A DNA stretch of 64,000 nucleotides from Myxocyprinus asiaticus (GCF_019703515.2 NC_059362.1:47492092-47556091), one strand, 5' to 3'; counted from the first letter of the stretch, positions 1-10,580 are shown. Notes: a model not told the origin generated them from the sequence alone. A program made the numbers and translations.

Positions 1-40
1 GAACACTCGGCAATAAATTTCATTCTGATTCTGAGTGTTC
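1..40 (+). mobile_element. 3' tail of a non-LTR retrotransposon, cut by window edge
   Basis: The first 36 bases (GGCAATAAATTTCATTCTGA core) closely match the reverse complement of 19503-19545, the 3' end of the LINE described there. Only the tail is visible; the body would lie to the left of the window. The outer 8 bases GAACACTC and GAGTGTTC at 33-40 also form a short inverted repeat. Confidence 0.5.
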
Positions 41-53
41 CAGAGAGCCGTGT

Positions 54-285
54 AAAAAGCAATTTTATCACACTCAAATCATGTTAACACACATATTGTT
101 TACGTCTTGTGTCTATACTTTTGAAACAGTGAGTATTTTAACATTAATGGATTGGCCCCTACACTTCCATTGTAAGTGACTCATTGTAACACAGATTTTT
201 TTTTCTTTTTTTCTGTGGTAATCAACATTATGCCACAAATGCTGTCGATTGTGCTTAACTTGTACTGAACCTTGAATATTCCTTT
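54..285. repeat. Dispersed repeat family R1, copy 1 (partial)
   Basis: Matches 11150-11412 over most of its length, including CACACATATTGTTT, ACTTTTGAAACAGTGAGTAT, ACTTCCATTGTAAGTG and AATCAACATTATG followed by a GTGCTTAACTTGTA block. The copies differ by scattered substitutions and small indels. Class unknown; it resembles a repeat that is abundant in cyprinids. The next 350 bases (286-640) show no gene or recognised repeat. Confidence 0.75.
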
Positions 286-644
286 GAATAGCGCAGACGG
301 AACGCTCCTATGAGAGACTGACAAACTCAATTAAAATATATATTGACTTCTAAAGCCCAGTTTTGTACTGTCTACTATAATTAATGCTTTACTTGTCTGC
401 CATCCTTCAATTTGTGAGCTCTTTCTAAAAAAAACAGACCGCTGAATAATGGACCATAAATGCAATTTCCCTGCAATGTTTCTAGTGTTGTTTTTCTGGA
501 GGACGTCACATATATGTGCTGGTATATGCAGTGTACTATAGGTCAGCTAGCAAACAGAGTCGGTACATGATGTAAAAGATGTAAACAAATCAGAGTACAA
601 TGATTGACCATCAGTACAGGACTTATAAATACCATCGTATGGAT

Positions 645-768
645 GAAACATGATTTAAGATAGCTAGTGGAGGAAAAGTCACCAAGTCTTGTACAACTCA
701 CATAAAGGATACCATTTTTATTAAAGAAACAAAATCAAAATGGGTTAAGAACACCACAAGAGGGTTAA
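645..768. mobile_element. Right end of a piggyBac-like element (solo fragment)
   Basis: This 120 bp piece aligns with 35735-35853, the right end of the element at 33622-35853: both share AAAAGTCACCAAGT, then AAAGGA and CCATTTTTATTAAA, and both end in GGGTTAA. The matching left end is not in the window. Confidence 0.6.
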
Positions 769-790
769 ATCTCATTACTGTAATAAGCTG

Positions 791-1547
791 GACTTGTGTT
801 TGGTAAGATACTCAAAAACGTACCCATTTCAGATGACTAATTATTTCTCGAAATTGTAATCAGATTACTTTACTGAATACTTGATCATGTACCCACATTA
901 ATATTTTTTTTTACAATAAGTTACTTTCTAAAACACGTACCTATTAGAGGTCAACCGACAGTGGATTTTGTGATACCGATAACTAAGGTGGTGAGAAAGG
1001 GTGATAACCGATTAATCGGCTGATCGTTTTTAAAATCGATTTGTAAAATGTCAAAAATTATTCTTTCTTTACTATCTTTCTTTAAAGTGAATAAAATCCC
1101 AGATGCAGTTTTTTATTCAGCCAAAATCCCAGTAATAACCAGAAAAAAATGAAGATTTGGTGCATAACGCAGGACTTTTAAGTATGAACAAGCCCGAGAC
1201 ACACCAGGGACTCTTATTTTGAAATGACAAAATGATAAAAAATGTCTTGGCAACTATTGACATAGATTTTTGCCAATACCCGATAGTTCCAAAAAGCAAC
1301 TATCGGCACCGATTAATTTGTAAAACCGATATATCGGTCTACCTCTAGTACTTTAAAATTGTTTTCTATATTTATATTTCATTTTTTAAATGTATTCTAC
1401 ATAAATTATATTATTTAGAAATATGTGGAACCCTTCAAAAATGTAGTAACTGTAGTCGAATAAATGTAATCTGATTACAGACATTTAAAATAAAATGCAG
1501 AACAAAAAAGTAATTGATTACTTTGTAATCAGATTACACCCAACACT
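791..1547. mobile_element. hAT-like non-autonomous element, interrupted
   Basis: The right end reads GTAATCAGATTACACCCAAC, and the left end carries TTTGGTAAGATACTCAAAAA and GTAATCAGATTAC, the arrangement of the widespread fish element with a CAGTGTTGGG-type terminus. It has no coding capacity. A second element (946-1348) sits inside it. I could not find a convincing 8 bp target duplication, so the left boundary is approximate. Confidence 0.5.
946..1348. mobile_element. Short inverted-repeat element with ATCGGT termini, nested
   Basis: Begins TAGAGGTCAACCGAC and ends CGGTCTACCTCTA, so the termini are imperfect inverted repeats. Inside, ACCGATTAATCGG and CCGATAGTTCCAAAAAGCAA are typical of a very common fish DNA repeat. 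It lies within the hAT-like element and is therefore the younger of the two. Confidence 0.65.
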
Positions 1548-3537
1548 GTTCTGTACATTATACTTTTAAGTTTGTTTGAAATTCGTATTATTCTTACAGA
1601 TTCTCATAACTGTAATTCAGTACAAATAACAAATACAGCCATGATGTAGAAATACTTTAATAATATATCTTATAATTTTGAATTACTGTAATGCAAAACT
1701 TGATTCATTGTCATAAAAATAATGTCACAAAGCGTCTTTAAAATAGTCTTCATTTTTTTGGTTTAGGCTAAATATAATTCATTATTTCTTGTAATGTTGG
1801 GGTAAAATTTGACCTGGACATGTTTTTGACAGGTTTTACACAAATATTTGTTTCTTTGTTCAGTGTTGTGAGCTCCAACTTGCTGTACAACAACAACAAC
1901 AACAACAACATGAAAAACTGTTTGGCCTGAATTACATTTTCAAGAGAGTTTTCACTGTGTTTTAGATCAGAAAGTAAAATGAAATGACCTCCCCGACTAT
2001 CCTGAGTATATTTCAGTGTTTTAATCTTCTCAGTCCATTATCAGCTGCCGTGACTGAAATATAAGAGTGTTCTACGAGTAATCTAAAGGACTTCAGTGGC
2101 TCAGATATTCATCATCTTCAGAAGGGCTTTTCATTTAATCTGAAGTAAACATTTACAGTAAACTACTGCAATGTTAGTGTGAGAGATCTCGCTCTTATTC
2201 TGTGTATACAGTGAAGTAAACCACACGAGTGTTTGTGTTTGATAGCAGGTGTTTGTCCTGTATTGGTCGTTCAGTCATTTGACTCTGTTCTGTGCTCAAT
2301 TAATACTCAATAATGCTTCTTTTCACTGGATTTCTTTGGATTTATCATCCATCTTTGTGTCAGCCTTGCAACTAATGATGAAAAAATAAAGAAAGCTATT
2401 TTACATCCATGATGGTGCAGTTACTTACATATGGAAAATCTTTCTGACTGTTTGCCTGGAGGCAGATGAATAAATAAGGTGGCAGGTGAAAGTCTTAAAC
2501 TGGGATATGAGAAAGTATTTTAACAATTAAAAAAGAAACACTTTTTGAAGTAAATAACAACAGTCATGTGTTCTCTGTGTTTGTAGGTATAACACTAGAA
2601 AAATGATCCCTGGCAAAAGTCAGAATTAAACAAATCCCTGCTAAAATACCAGCTTCATCAGCTGGTTTAAAAGCCTGTTTACATATGATTAACTTTGCTA
2701 GTATAAAATCAGTTCAATTAATGCTGAAGCAAGCGTAGTTAGTTTCCCATTTATCAAATTGTATAGTTTAAAACATAGCTAATTTGATTACTTGTTGAAG
2801 TTGTAAAAGTCCATACTCCTCATTACATTTAATTCATTTTAATAATACTTCACATCTATTTTGAATTTATAATATTTACCCCATTTAAAGATGACTTAAT
2901 TCAGTTTGATGGAAGTTTGTCATGCAATTGAAATGCATACTTCTTAAAAATAAACTAATTTGAATTTGTTTTTTAACCTAACACCGTTTAAGTGAAATGG
3001 ATGTGTTATTCTGGGTTTTAAATGGCTGCAGTGTATAACATCTATATGCATACCTTCATGACTTGATGATAAAAGAACGTTTTGGAAATGTTCACCGTTA
3101 TAGCCCAGGATGATTTAGAATACTGTATATACAGTAGGCTGTTTTTACTGTTTCAGTTCATGCGGTTCATGTTCTGTAGAGGTGCTAATGGAGTATCAGG
3201 GTCACAGCAGAGACCTCCGGGCGTCTTCTAGACTTGGTTTCCTGTCACAATATTTTTAGTGACCCATTAGATGCAGTTTTTACTCCTGTCTGTATGTGGT
3301 TTATATCAACACTTCTAGTAACGTTTACAACATTTCCAGAGAATCAACATGAATGTGTTTCTGTACTAACACATTTGTGTGAATCTTGTGAAGCAGCTTG
3401 ATAAAATGAAGCAAAGTCATTATCAAGACAGCGGTAAGGGGGTGCAGTGGCATAATGCAAATCTCGGGGCCCTCCACGAGCCATGAGATGGGGCCCTGCC
3501 CAGAAGCTGTGACATCACACATTAGTGTCTGCCGTAT
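1548..3537. other. AT-rich segment without gene
   Basis: No coding region is supported. It contains a (CAA)n tract at about 1889-1911 and a short dispersed palindromic motif near 2641-2672 (AAAATACCAGCTTCATCAGC). Otherwise it looks like unique AT-rich DNA. Confidence 0.6.
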
Positions 3538-3551
3538 GGGGGGGGGGGGGT
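3538..3551. repeat. Poly(G) run
   Basis: An uninterrupted G run crosses the line break at 3540. It could form G-quartet structures or be a sequencing-difficult site. Confidence 0.9.
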
Positions 3552-3704
3552 GTCGATAGGATCGAGCAGTCAGTGATGTTCAATTGGGCAATTTAGCCCT
3601 CTCCTCAATATTGTTCTCTTTATTTTCCCTATTATGTGCTAAAATATATAATTCTACGGAGCCCCTAAGAATTTTTTTTCTGAAATAGTTTTGTGTTCCC
3701 TCAC

Positions 3705-3860
3705 AATAAATTTACCATGGTTTTACTACGGTAACCATTTAACCTTGATATTCATTGTAAAACCATAGTAATACTACAGAAAAATAAAAACTATGGTAAT
3801 AACCATAACGTTGTGGTTATTATGGTTTTACTACAAATACAGTGGTATTTAAGCCAAAAA
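3705..3860. repeat. Palindromic ACCATGGTTTTACTA repeat family R2
   Basis: Repeated ACCATGGTTTTACTA and its reverse complement TAGTAAAACCATAG form several overlapping hairpins. The same motif occurs at 4120-4200, 5739-5796, 6305-6550 and 14043-14200, so this is a dispersed palindromic DNA repeat. Confidence 0.65.
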
Positions 3861-3950
3861 TTGTGTACAACAATTGAGAGAATGTTTAAAATTGAGCTGT
3901 TTAAAAAGTATGAAAGAATGGGTTGATAGGAACATTGTATTATGTATTTA

Positions 3951-3971
3951 TGTATATATATATATATATAT
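3951..3971. repeat. (TA)n microsatellite
   Basis: Simple alternating TA. Confidence 0.9.
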
Positions 3972-4199
3972 GATTTCCTACATATATTGCAAAATTACAA
4001 TTCATGTCTTTAGGAGTTAAACTATTTTAATGAGGAAAAAAGGTGAATGCACCTTTAATGATACCTACTAATGTTAACAAATGTAACCTTATAATAATGT
4101 GCTACCAATATTGTAGACTGTAGTAACTATAGTTTTTGGTGGAAAACATGTTTTTTTCTATAGTAATATTGTAGTAACCATGATTGTTTTAGGCTAACC

Positions 4200-5725
4200 A
4201 TTTTTATTATTATTATTATTATTATTATTTATTAGGGGTTCAAACCTAGGGCTGAAACTCTATTGTATTTGTAAGGATATCGCACAGACCAAACCGTAAG
4301 GCCTAGAGATGTGAAACTTTGGGGAATGTCAGTACTCTTGCTGGCTAGCCGTATGCATGGACTCGGTCTGATCAGCCAAAGGGTGGCGCTACAGTGAACA
4401 AAATATAAATAAAAAAAAACTACATTTTGGGCCATAACTCTTGAGCATAAGGCCTAGGAACAAAATACTTCTTTCCTGTAATTCCTTGCGTCATGGCGAA
4501 TTTTGTGGACACAATAACATTTTTGCTCCGCCCCCTCATTTTCCCGCTATTTTGGATTGTTTGAAAAAAATTCAAAATGAACTAGTCCTAGATTGGAACC
4601 AAACCAGTGCAGAAAGAAGTCCCAGTATGAAAACTTTCGATTTATCGTCAAGCTGTATGCCAAAATATGCACAGTGGGCATGGCTACTATTACTAAAATG
4701 GTTATAACACATGAATGGAGATATTATCACCAAATGTGGTACACATATGTATAGGGGTCATTCTGAGGACACACACACACAAAATAATTAAATAATTAAA
4801 TTATTTTTAATTAAATAATAATAAAAAATCCAAAAATGGCTTTAACTATGGAACCATTGGTCCGACCAACTTGAAATTTTGCATGCAGTGTCTTTGTCCA
4901 AGGTCCCATCAAAGTCTATGAGGACAGTCGCATATCTTGAAAATCATGGCCGCCATCGACCAATCAGCTTTCAGCAGCTTTTATATAGGGTTAGGAAAGA
5001 CAGATGGGAACGAAATGTGGTAGACCTATTTGTCTCTTGGCCCAAGAGGTCTGTGCAAAATGTGAAAAAAATTGGCCACCGGGAGGCGTTATCGTGTTTT
5101 TCATGCATGTAAATCATTGAATATACCGCTGTGTTTCACAAAGAAACACTTTATTCATACCATATGATAGATCTCCTCATTCTGAACAGCTTTGCCTCAA
5201 GAAGCATTAGTGTGAATCAAATCGTTTGTTAAATATTTAAGATAATAAAAAAATAAAAAAACTACTTTTTCCATTCGCCCGATCAGAACCAAACCAGTGA
5301 AGAGAGATTCTCTGGAGTCCCAATATTAATAAGTATCAAAAAAATTTTGAACATTCAATTCATCTGCACAACAGTACGGCAAAACATTTTAAGTGGGCGT
5401 GGCCACATTTACATAAATGGTTATAACTGTTGAACGGAATGAGATATTTTCACCAAATTTTTCATATTTATGTAGGACATCAATCTGAGGACACGTGAAA
5501 AATATTTCGAACCTCTGCCTCTTGGTGGCGCTATAACAGTCAGAAATGTAAAAAAATGGCATATGTCTGTGCTACCTAACATGATGGTTCTGAAAAATGA
5601 AGGCACTTTATCATTGTTTTAGGTGCTAATGGACTGTCTAATTAATACTTAATATTGGTTGCATATATACTTAAAAGACCTTAATAGCTTGAACTCCATT
5701 AATTGCTGCTTGCAGCTATATTTTA
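4200..5725. repeat. Degenerate long interspersed repeat with TTA-rich left edge
   Basis: Starts in (TTA)n at 4201-4232 and ends near AATTGCTGCTTGCAGCTATA at about 5700-5720, a terminus seen on a common fish repeat. Two internal blocks recur: GATCAGAACCAAACCAGTG (5280) and AACCAAACCAGTGCAGA (4598), and GTGGGCATGGCTAC (4675) and GTGGGCGTGGCCAC (5392), so the interior is itself partly duplicated. The short open frames (for example 4441-4707) have no protein character. Class uncertain. Confidence 0.5.
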
Positions 5726-5738
5726 ATTGTATTTTTTG

Positions 5739-5796
5739 ATGGAAACCATGGTTTCACTATAGTAATATTCAAGTAACTATGAAAAGTTAGTTAATT
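5739..5796. repeat. R2 palindromic repeat, left part
   Basis: GATGGAAACCATGGTTTCAC and TATAGTAATATTCAAGTAAC match R2. The family resumes at 6305 after the 504 bp block 5797-6300, so that block appears inserted into an R2 copy. Confidence 0.55.
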
Positions 5797-5867
5797 AACC
5801 CTCGTGTCTCCAGTCTACTAAAGAAACTAATGGACTTTGAGTGGGACTTTATATAAGTGAACCCAGT

Positions 5868-5924
<57 letters not shown>

Positions 5925-6119
5925 TCACTCAACTCACTCAAACTCACACAAACACTTACATACGAACACTTTCTCACACACACACACTCAACACACACAA
6001 ACTCACACAAACACTCTCACACACACAAACTCACACAAACACTCTCTCACACACACTCAACACACACAAGCACTCTCTCTCTCACACACACACTCAGTAC
6101 ACACAAACTCACACAAACA

Positions 6120-6163
<44 letters not shown>

Positions 6164-6169
6164 AACACA

Positions 6170-6212
<43 letters not shown>

Positions 6213-6300
6213 GCACTCAACACACACAAACTCACACAACCACTCTCACACACACAAACTCACACAAACACTCTCTCACACACACTCAACACACACAAGC
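5797..6300. repeat. Left arm of a near-identical inverted duplication
   Basis: This 504 bp segment is the reverse complement of 7922-8413. The arms share the unique 75 bp edge from AACCCTCGTGTCTCCAGTC to CACCCAGTCATTC-type sequence, then the same series of CA, CT and ACAA microsatellite blocks. By comparing translations of both arms the only difference I find is 12 bp in the first CA run. The plus strand of this arm keeps the last 19 codons and TAA stop (5797-5856) of the exon described at 8354-8516. Confidence 0.9.
5870..6300. repeat. Compound (CA)n/(CT)n microsatellite
   Basis: Almost pure CA and CT dinucleotides with ACACAAACTCACAC spacers. The long histidine/threonine/serine open frames here are products of the repeat and not genes. 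Confidence 0.95.
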
Positions 6301-6304
6301 TTTT

Positions 6305-6550
6305 TGTGTTTTTTTGGTGGAAACACTGCTTTTAATACAGTATACTATATCCATAGTAACCATGGTTTTACTATAGATTAATCATGGTAAATCTAGTGGG
6401 TACTATAGTTTTACTACAAATACCATGGTATTTGTAGTCAAATCAAAATAACCACAAAATTATGATTTTTATTACCAAAGTTTTTGTTTTCCTGTATTAG
6501 TACTATGGTTTTACTACGAATATCATGGTTAAAATATGGTTATTTTAGTA
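6305..6550. repeat. R2 palindromic repeat, right part
   Basis: Several CCATGGTTTTACTA and TACCATGGTATTTG units in both orientations, continuing the family seen at 5739-5796. Confidence 0.6.
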
Positions 6551-7254
6551 AAACCACACTGTTAAAAATGTTACCGTAAAAAAACAGTAAAGAACTGGCA
6601 GCAGGGTTGCCAGCAAGTTACTGTAAAATTAACAGTATCTTGCTGTAGCTGAAATTTACAGTTTGCTACTGTTTTTGCAAATACAGCATAAAGCTGTTAT
6701 TTTACTACCTTTACAGTAAAATACTGACAAAAGGATTAGCAGTTAATTACTGTTTATTTGCACTTTTTCACAAGAGGTGTATTTGCAGGATTTTACTGTA
6801 AACTACAGTAAAAATACACCACATGCTACTGTATAAGCTATTGAGTAATGGACTGCTATCAAAAAGGACTACAATGTGTTTACTTTTTTCTAAACCTTGT
6901 GATTTAATAAATTATTCCTTAGTCTTGCAATAACAAATAGCATGTTTTAATAGTGTATAAATGTAGCCTTTGAAATAGTGACTTAAACTTTTGAGACAAA
7001 TAATACAGCTTCAAAGTGTCTTTTCAAAACGTCTCTCTTTATTTGCAAAACACCATTCTTGCAAAACATCTGTTCAAAATTATAAGGCAATTGGTAAAAC
7101 AAAGCCCAAAGCTGATTTGGGTAAATAAACTTACATTTCAGCCATATAAATAATAAATACATATTATAACAAATCTCTGTCTGTCCAAACACTGAACTCT
7201 GGACACAAACACTCAGTAAATAACTGAGAAAGTGGCTGAAGGAATGACTAAAAC

Positions 7255-7799
7255 AGTGTGTGTGCGTGTCTGAGAAAGTGTTTGTGTGAGTTTGTGTGTG
7301 TGTGTGTGTGGTGTGTGTGTGTCTGAGAAAGTGTTTGTGTGAGTTTGTGTGTGTGTGTGTGAGTGTGAGTGTCTGAGAAAGTGTTTGTGTGAGTTGTGTG
7401 TGTGTGTGTGTGTGTGTGAGTGTCTGAGAAAGTGTTTGTGTGAGTTTGTGTGTGTGTGTGTGTGTGTGAGTGTCTGAGAAAGTGTTTGTGTGAGTTTGTG
7501 TGTGTGTGCATGTGTTTGTGTGTGAGTGTGTGTTTGTGTGAGTTTGTGTGTGTGTGTGAGAGAGAGAGACAGAGAGAGAGAGAGTGTTTGTGTGAGTTTG
7601 TGTGTGTTGAGTGTGTGTGTGTGAGACTGTTTGTGTGTGTGTGAGAGTGTTTGTGTGAGTTTGTGTGTGTTGAGTGTTTGTGTGTGTGAGAGAGTGTTTG
7701 TGTGTGTGTGTGTGTGTGAGAGAGAGTGTGTTTGTGTGAGTTTGTGTGTGTTGAGTGTTTGTGTGTGTGAGAGAGAGTGTTTGTGTGAGAGAGAGTGTT

Positions 7800-7873
<74 letters not shown>

Positions 7874-7921
7874 TATTTGTGTGAGTTTGTGTGTACTGAG
7901 TGTGTGTGTGAGAGAGAGAGT
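7255..7921. repeat. GT microsatellite with minisatellite units
   Basis: (TG)n runs are separated by a recurring GTCTGAGAAAGTGTTTGTGT spacer roughly every 60 bases between 7260 and 7500, then by GAGAGA tracts. In the opposite frame this gives long HT-rich open frames (6983-8353, 7248-8369) that are not genes. Confidence 0.95.
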
Positions 7922-8009
7922 GCTTGTGTGTGTTGAGTGTGTGTGAGAGAGTGTTTGTGTGAGTTTGTGTGTGTGAGAGTGGTTGTGTGAGTTTGTGTGT
8001 GTTGAGTGC

Positions 8010-8052
<43 letters not shown>

Positions 8053-8058
8053 TGTGTT

Positions 8059-8102
<44 letters not shown>

Positions 8103-8297
8103 TGTTTGTGTGAGTTTGTGTGTACTGAGTGTGTGTGTGAGAGAGAGAGTGCTTGTGTGTGTTGAGTGTGTGTGAGAGAGTGTTTGTGTGAGTTTGTGTG
8201 TGTGAGAGTGTTTGTGTGAGTTTGTGTGTGTTGAGTGTGTGTGTGTGAGAAAGTGTTCGTATGTAAGTGTTTGTGTGAGTTTGAGTGAGTTGAGTGA

Positions 8298-8342
<45 letters not shown>

Positions 8343-8413
8343 ACTGGGTTCACTTATATAAAGTCCCACTCAAAGTCCATTAGTTTCTTTAGTAGACTGG
8401 AGACACGAGGGTT
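7922..8413. repeat. Right arm of the inverted duplication
   Basis: Reverse complement of 5797-6300. This arm is probably the source: its outer edge lies in the middle of an open exon that continues to 8516, whereas the left arm starts abruptly inside another repeat. Internally it also contains a direct repeat: the block starting GAGTTTGTGTGTACTGAGTG near 7880 recurs near 8111. Confidence 0.9.
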
Positions 8414-8516
8414 GACTGATGTCATCTTTTTCTGGGCGACTTTCCCCGTACGCTTTGACAGGACTTTGCCTCGTCCAGCCTTGGTGCCTCTCTCAGGATT
8501 TATCCCGATGAAACGC
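8354..8516 (-). CDS. Terminal exon of an unrecognised gene-like structure
   Basis: Read on the minus strand, a good splice acceptor (ACATTTGTTTTTCAG) ends just above 8516. The exon is open for 53 codons in the phase dictated by the exon at 8792-8860 and ends with TAA at 8356-8354. The product is basic: it starts RFIGINPERGTKAGRGKV, has a Lys/Arg-rich middle (SKRTGKVAQKK) and ends with an acidic/aromatic tail (LMDFEWDFI). I do not recognise the family. It lies inside the CACTA-like element, so it may be an element-encoded accessory protein or a captured host exon. Its last 19 codons are duplicated at 5797-5856. No AATAAA is obvious because GT repeats follow at once. Confidence 0.4.
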
Positions 8517-8556
8517 CTGAAAAACAAATGTGTGTATTCATAATTAGTGTCAGGAG

Positions 8557-8705
8557 AGCTTTCTTAAAGGAATAGATCACCCAAATATAAAAATTCAATC
8601 ATCATTTACTCACCTTAATGCCATGCCAGATGTGTATGATTTTCTTTCATCATCAGAACACAAACGAAGATGCCTGTCATTTCAGCGTGCTACAGAGACA
8701 ACAAT
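8557..8705. repeat. Dispersed repeat family R3 (TTCACCCAAA type)
   Basis: Contains AAAGGAATAGATCACCCAAA, TCATCATTTACTCACC and ATGCCATGCCAGATGTGTAT, the signature of a very abundant cyprinid repeat. Related pieces lie at 38580-38760, 51895-51990, 54540-54715, 55955-56050 and 59001-59218. Confidence 0.75.
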
Positions 8706-8791
8706 GGAACATTATTTAAATAAAAATTGCAACGTTGTTTGAAGGCTGCACTTCGCAGAATAAAAAGAAGTTACGTTTTTATGAATCTCAC

Positions 8792-8860
8792 CCTGTAATA
8801 TGGAAGATCCGTTTCAGAAATCCAGCTGCACTCGGTGTCACAGTTACAGTTGCTTTCCCA
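8792..8860 (-). CDS. Internal exon paired with 8354-8516
   Basis: On the minus strand the segment is preceded by an acceptor (ACACTTGTTTCAG) and followed by a donor (AGG/GTGAG). It is 69 nt long: one base, 22 codons beginning GKATVTVTPSAAGFLKRIF, and two bases, which joins in frame with the exon at 8516. The intron would be 275 nt and contains the R3 repeat. The match of phase, acceptor and donor is the main support. A second frame through this exon is also open but meets a stop seven codons into the next exon. Upstream exons are uncertain: a possible donor ATAG/GTGAGT lies near 9467 and a possible open exon with acceptor TGCATGTCAG lies at 9142-9201, but its phase does not join well. Confidence 0.4.
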
Positions 8861-8962
8861 CTGAAACAAGTGTTTAAAAAGTTAGATACAATTCCAGTAT
8901 CACTAATGTTTTCAGATTAAAAGAGAAGGAATATCATGCATCCCTGCATAAAACTTAACATT

Positions 8963-9090
8963 ATCAGCTGTACAGCTGCGTTTCCCAAAAGCGTTGTATA
9001 CTTCGACTTCGTCGTAAGTAGATTGTAGAAAGTATTGTCACCAATGGTTTCTACAACCTATTTAAGCTTACAATGCTTTTGCGATTTGCA
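8963..9090. repeat. Palindromic repeat family R4 (GTTTCCCAAAAGC type)
   Basis: GCGTTTCCCAAAAGCGTTGT at the left and AAGCTTACAATGCTTTTGCG at the right are imperfect inverted ends of a short fish repeat. Confidence 0.6.
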
Positions 9091-9734
9091 GCCCAGATCT
9101 GAACGTTAAAGTTGTTAACGTTATCTGACCACACTGACCGCTTGAGTGAGGCGTTTCTGCACTGTTTTGTGTGTCAGCTCAGACTCCAATCTCAAATCTG
9201 ACATGCAAATTAACAAAGTAACCCAAATCCAGTGCATTATTCAATCTGACAACAAATCACTTAAAGAAAACAATTTTAGTAAAAGAAACAAAGATCTTGG
9301 GCTTAAAGACAGAAATGTAACGTTACAAACAGCTTATTTAGTTTATATTGGGATCTGATGGCAGGTAGGCTACCAAAATCATTATCACAGCACAATATGA
9401 ATTGAACATAAATTTAATACTTTATGGCTATGCTAAAAAGCAAATCAAAAGGGTACTCACCTATTAATTCAGAAGATAAAGATGGGTGAAAAAATCACCC
9501 CTTAAACACGTGTGGGCTCACTGTAGTCTTGTGTTCCCAAAATGCAATGCAAAAAATACTGTAAAGTACTGTTTTCTTTCCTTTGAGCAATCAATACTGT
9601 AAAATACCGTACTATTACATCCAAGTCATTTAACCAACCAAAATTAACAGTAATGTACTGCATTTAAAAATAACAGGATTATACTGTTGATATTTTGAAG
9701 TAAATTAACAGCAGTTTTTAAGAGTGCATGCTAA

Positions 9735-9790
9735 ATGTATTGCGAGGGAGCACAAACTATTGCGAGCAAACGCAAAACTTATTGCGTGGG
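9735..9790. repeat. Short array of the 21 bp minisatellite unit
   Basis: About two and a half copies of TATTGCGAGGGAGCACAAAC-type units, the same unit that forms the 2 kb array at 14230-16215. Between 9791 and 10560 I see no gene or clear repeat. Confidence 0.75.
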
Positions 9791-10562
9791 CGTGAAGCAC
9801 TATTTCAGTAAAAACAAATCCCGCCCTGTCCTCTTAGGGGTACCGTATAATTCTGTTCATGTTAAGATTGCTGTCATTTAAAAGTGTAAACACAGTGCAT
9901 CAGCTACTCACATCAGCACTCACGCAAATCATTAATCATCATTTGAGCATGTCTACATGATTGTGATTCCAGTGTACATTCTAACTGTCTCTGTGCGGCA
10001 TAAAAAAGTCTGTGTATAAACAGTATATTTGACAATGCGAAACAGGCGAAACAATACCAGGCAACAAATAATAACAGAAAGATGATAAGGTAAAAAGCAT
10101 GCTCCTTTATGATAACATTAAAACTGCTCACTTGCATTACTATGTTCTTTGCGAATATACACATTTACATTTCAGACATTTGAATGAAAATAGAATTTCT
10201 ATCATTTTCGGCACACACTTTGTTCATGGCGTTGTAGCACTTGTGGATGATACTTTTCTTGTTGAGTTTCAATGATTATTAAATTTCACCATTAAAGAGT
10301 GCAAATGACATGTTAAACATCACCACGCACATGCGTGCACGTGAGATCAGCTACGATTTTGATCAGATTTTAGAAAATTACACCTAGAATGAACCATTTT
10401 GATGTCAAATTTAATATATGCATTACTACAGTGTTGAAAAATAACATATTTAATTAATCGCATGATTTTAAATGAGGCCCCCTAAGAATGTGCAAATTAG
10501 CTTTCCAGGGGCTCTGAGACACCCCTAGACCCTCCATAATTCATTTTATTAGTTCAAGTTCT

Positions 10563-10580
10563 GTTTTTTTTTTTTTTTAC
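10563..10580. repeat. Poly(T) run (poly(A) on minus strand)
   Basis: An 18-base homopolymer about 48 bases beyond the minus-strand stop codon at 10628-10630. Confidence 0.9.

Larger units (their letters stand above)
6555..9728. mobile_element. CACTA-like DNA transposon (about 3.2 kb)
   Basis: The left end reads CACTGTTAAAAATG and the reverse complement of the right end reads CACTCTTAAAAACTG, matching the CACTR start typical of EnSpm/CACTA elements. Both ends (6555-6860 and about 9530-9728) are rich in the short palindrome ACTGTAAA/TTTACAGT, as expected for subterminal repeats. No transposase frame is visible. The interior holds 1.1 kb of GT microsatellite, a minus-strand two-exon gene-like structure and two other repeats. 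I see no clean 2-3 bp target duplication, so assignment to one element is an inference. Confidence 0.5.

Noticed and set aside
4441..5112. Frames of 88 and 77 codons on the plus strand
   Set aside because: They lie in a degenerate interspersed repeat and show no protein-like composition or splice context.
6983..8369. Open frames of 373 and 456 codons rich in His-Thr-Ser on the minus strand, and similar ones at 5841-6381
   Set aside because: They are translations of CA/CT microsatellite in several frames at once; open only because the dinucleotide repeat has no stop codons.
9142..9201. Additional upstream exon of the 8354-8860 structure
   Set aside because: There is an acceptor-like site and an open frame, but the only donor (GTCAGT) is weak and gives a phase that does not join the next exon.
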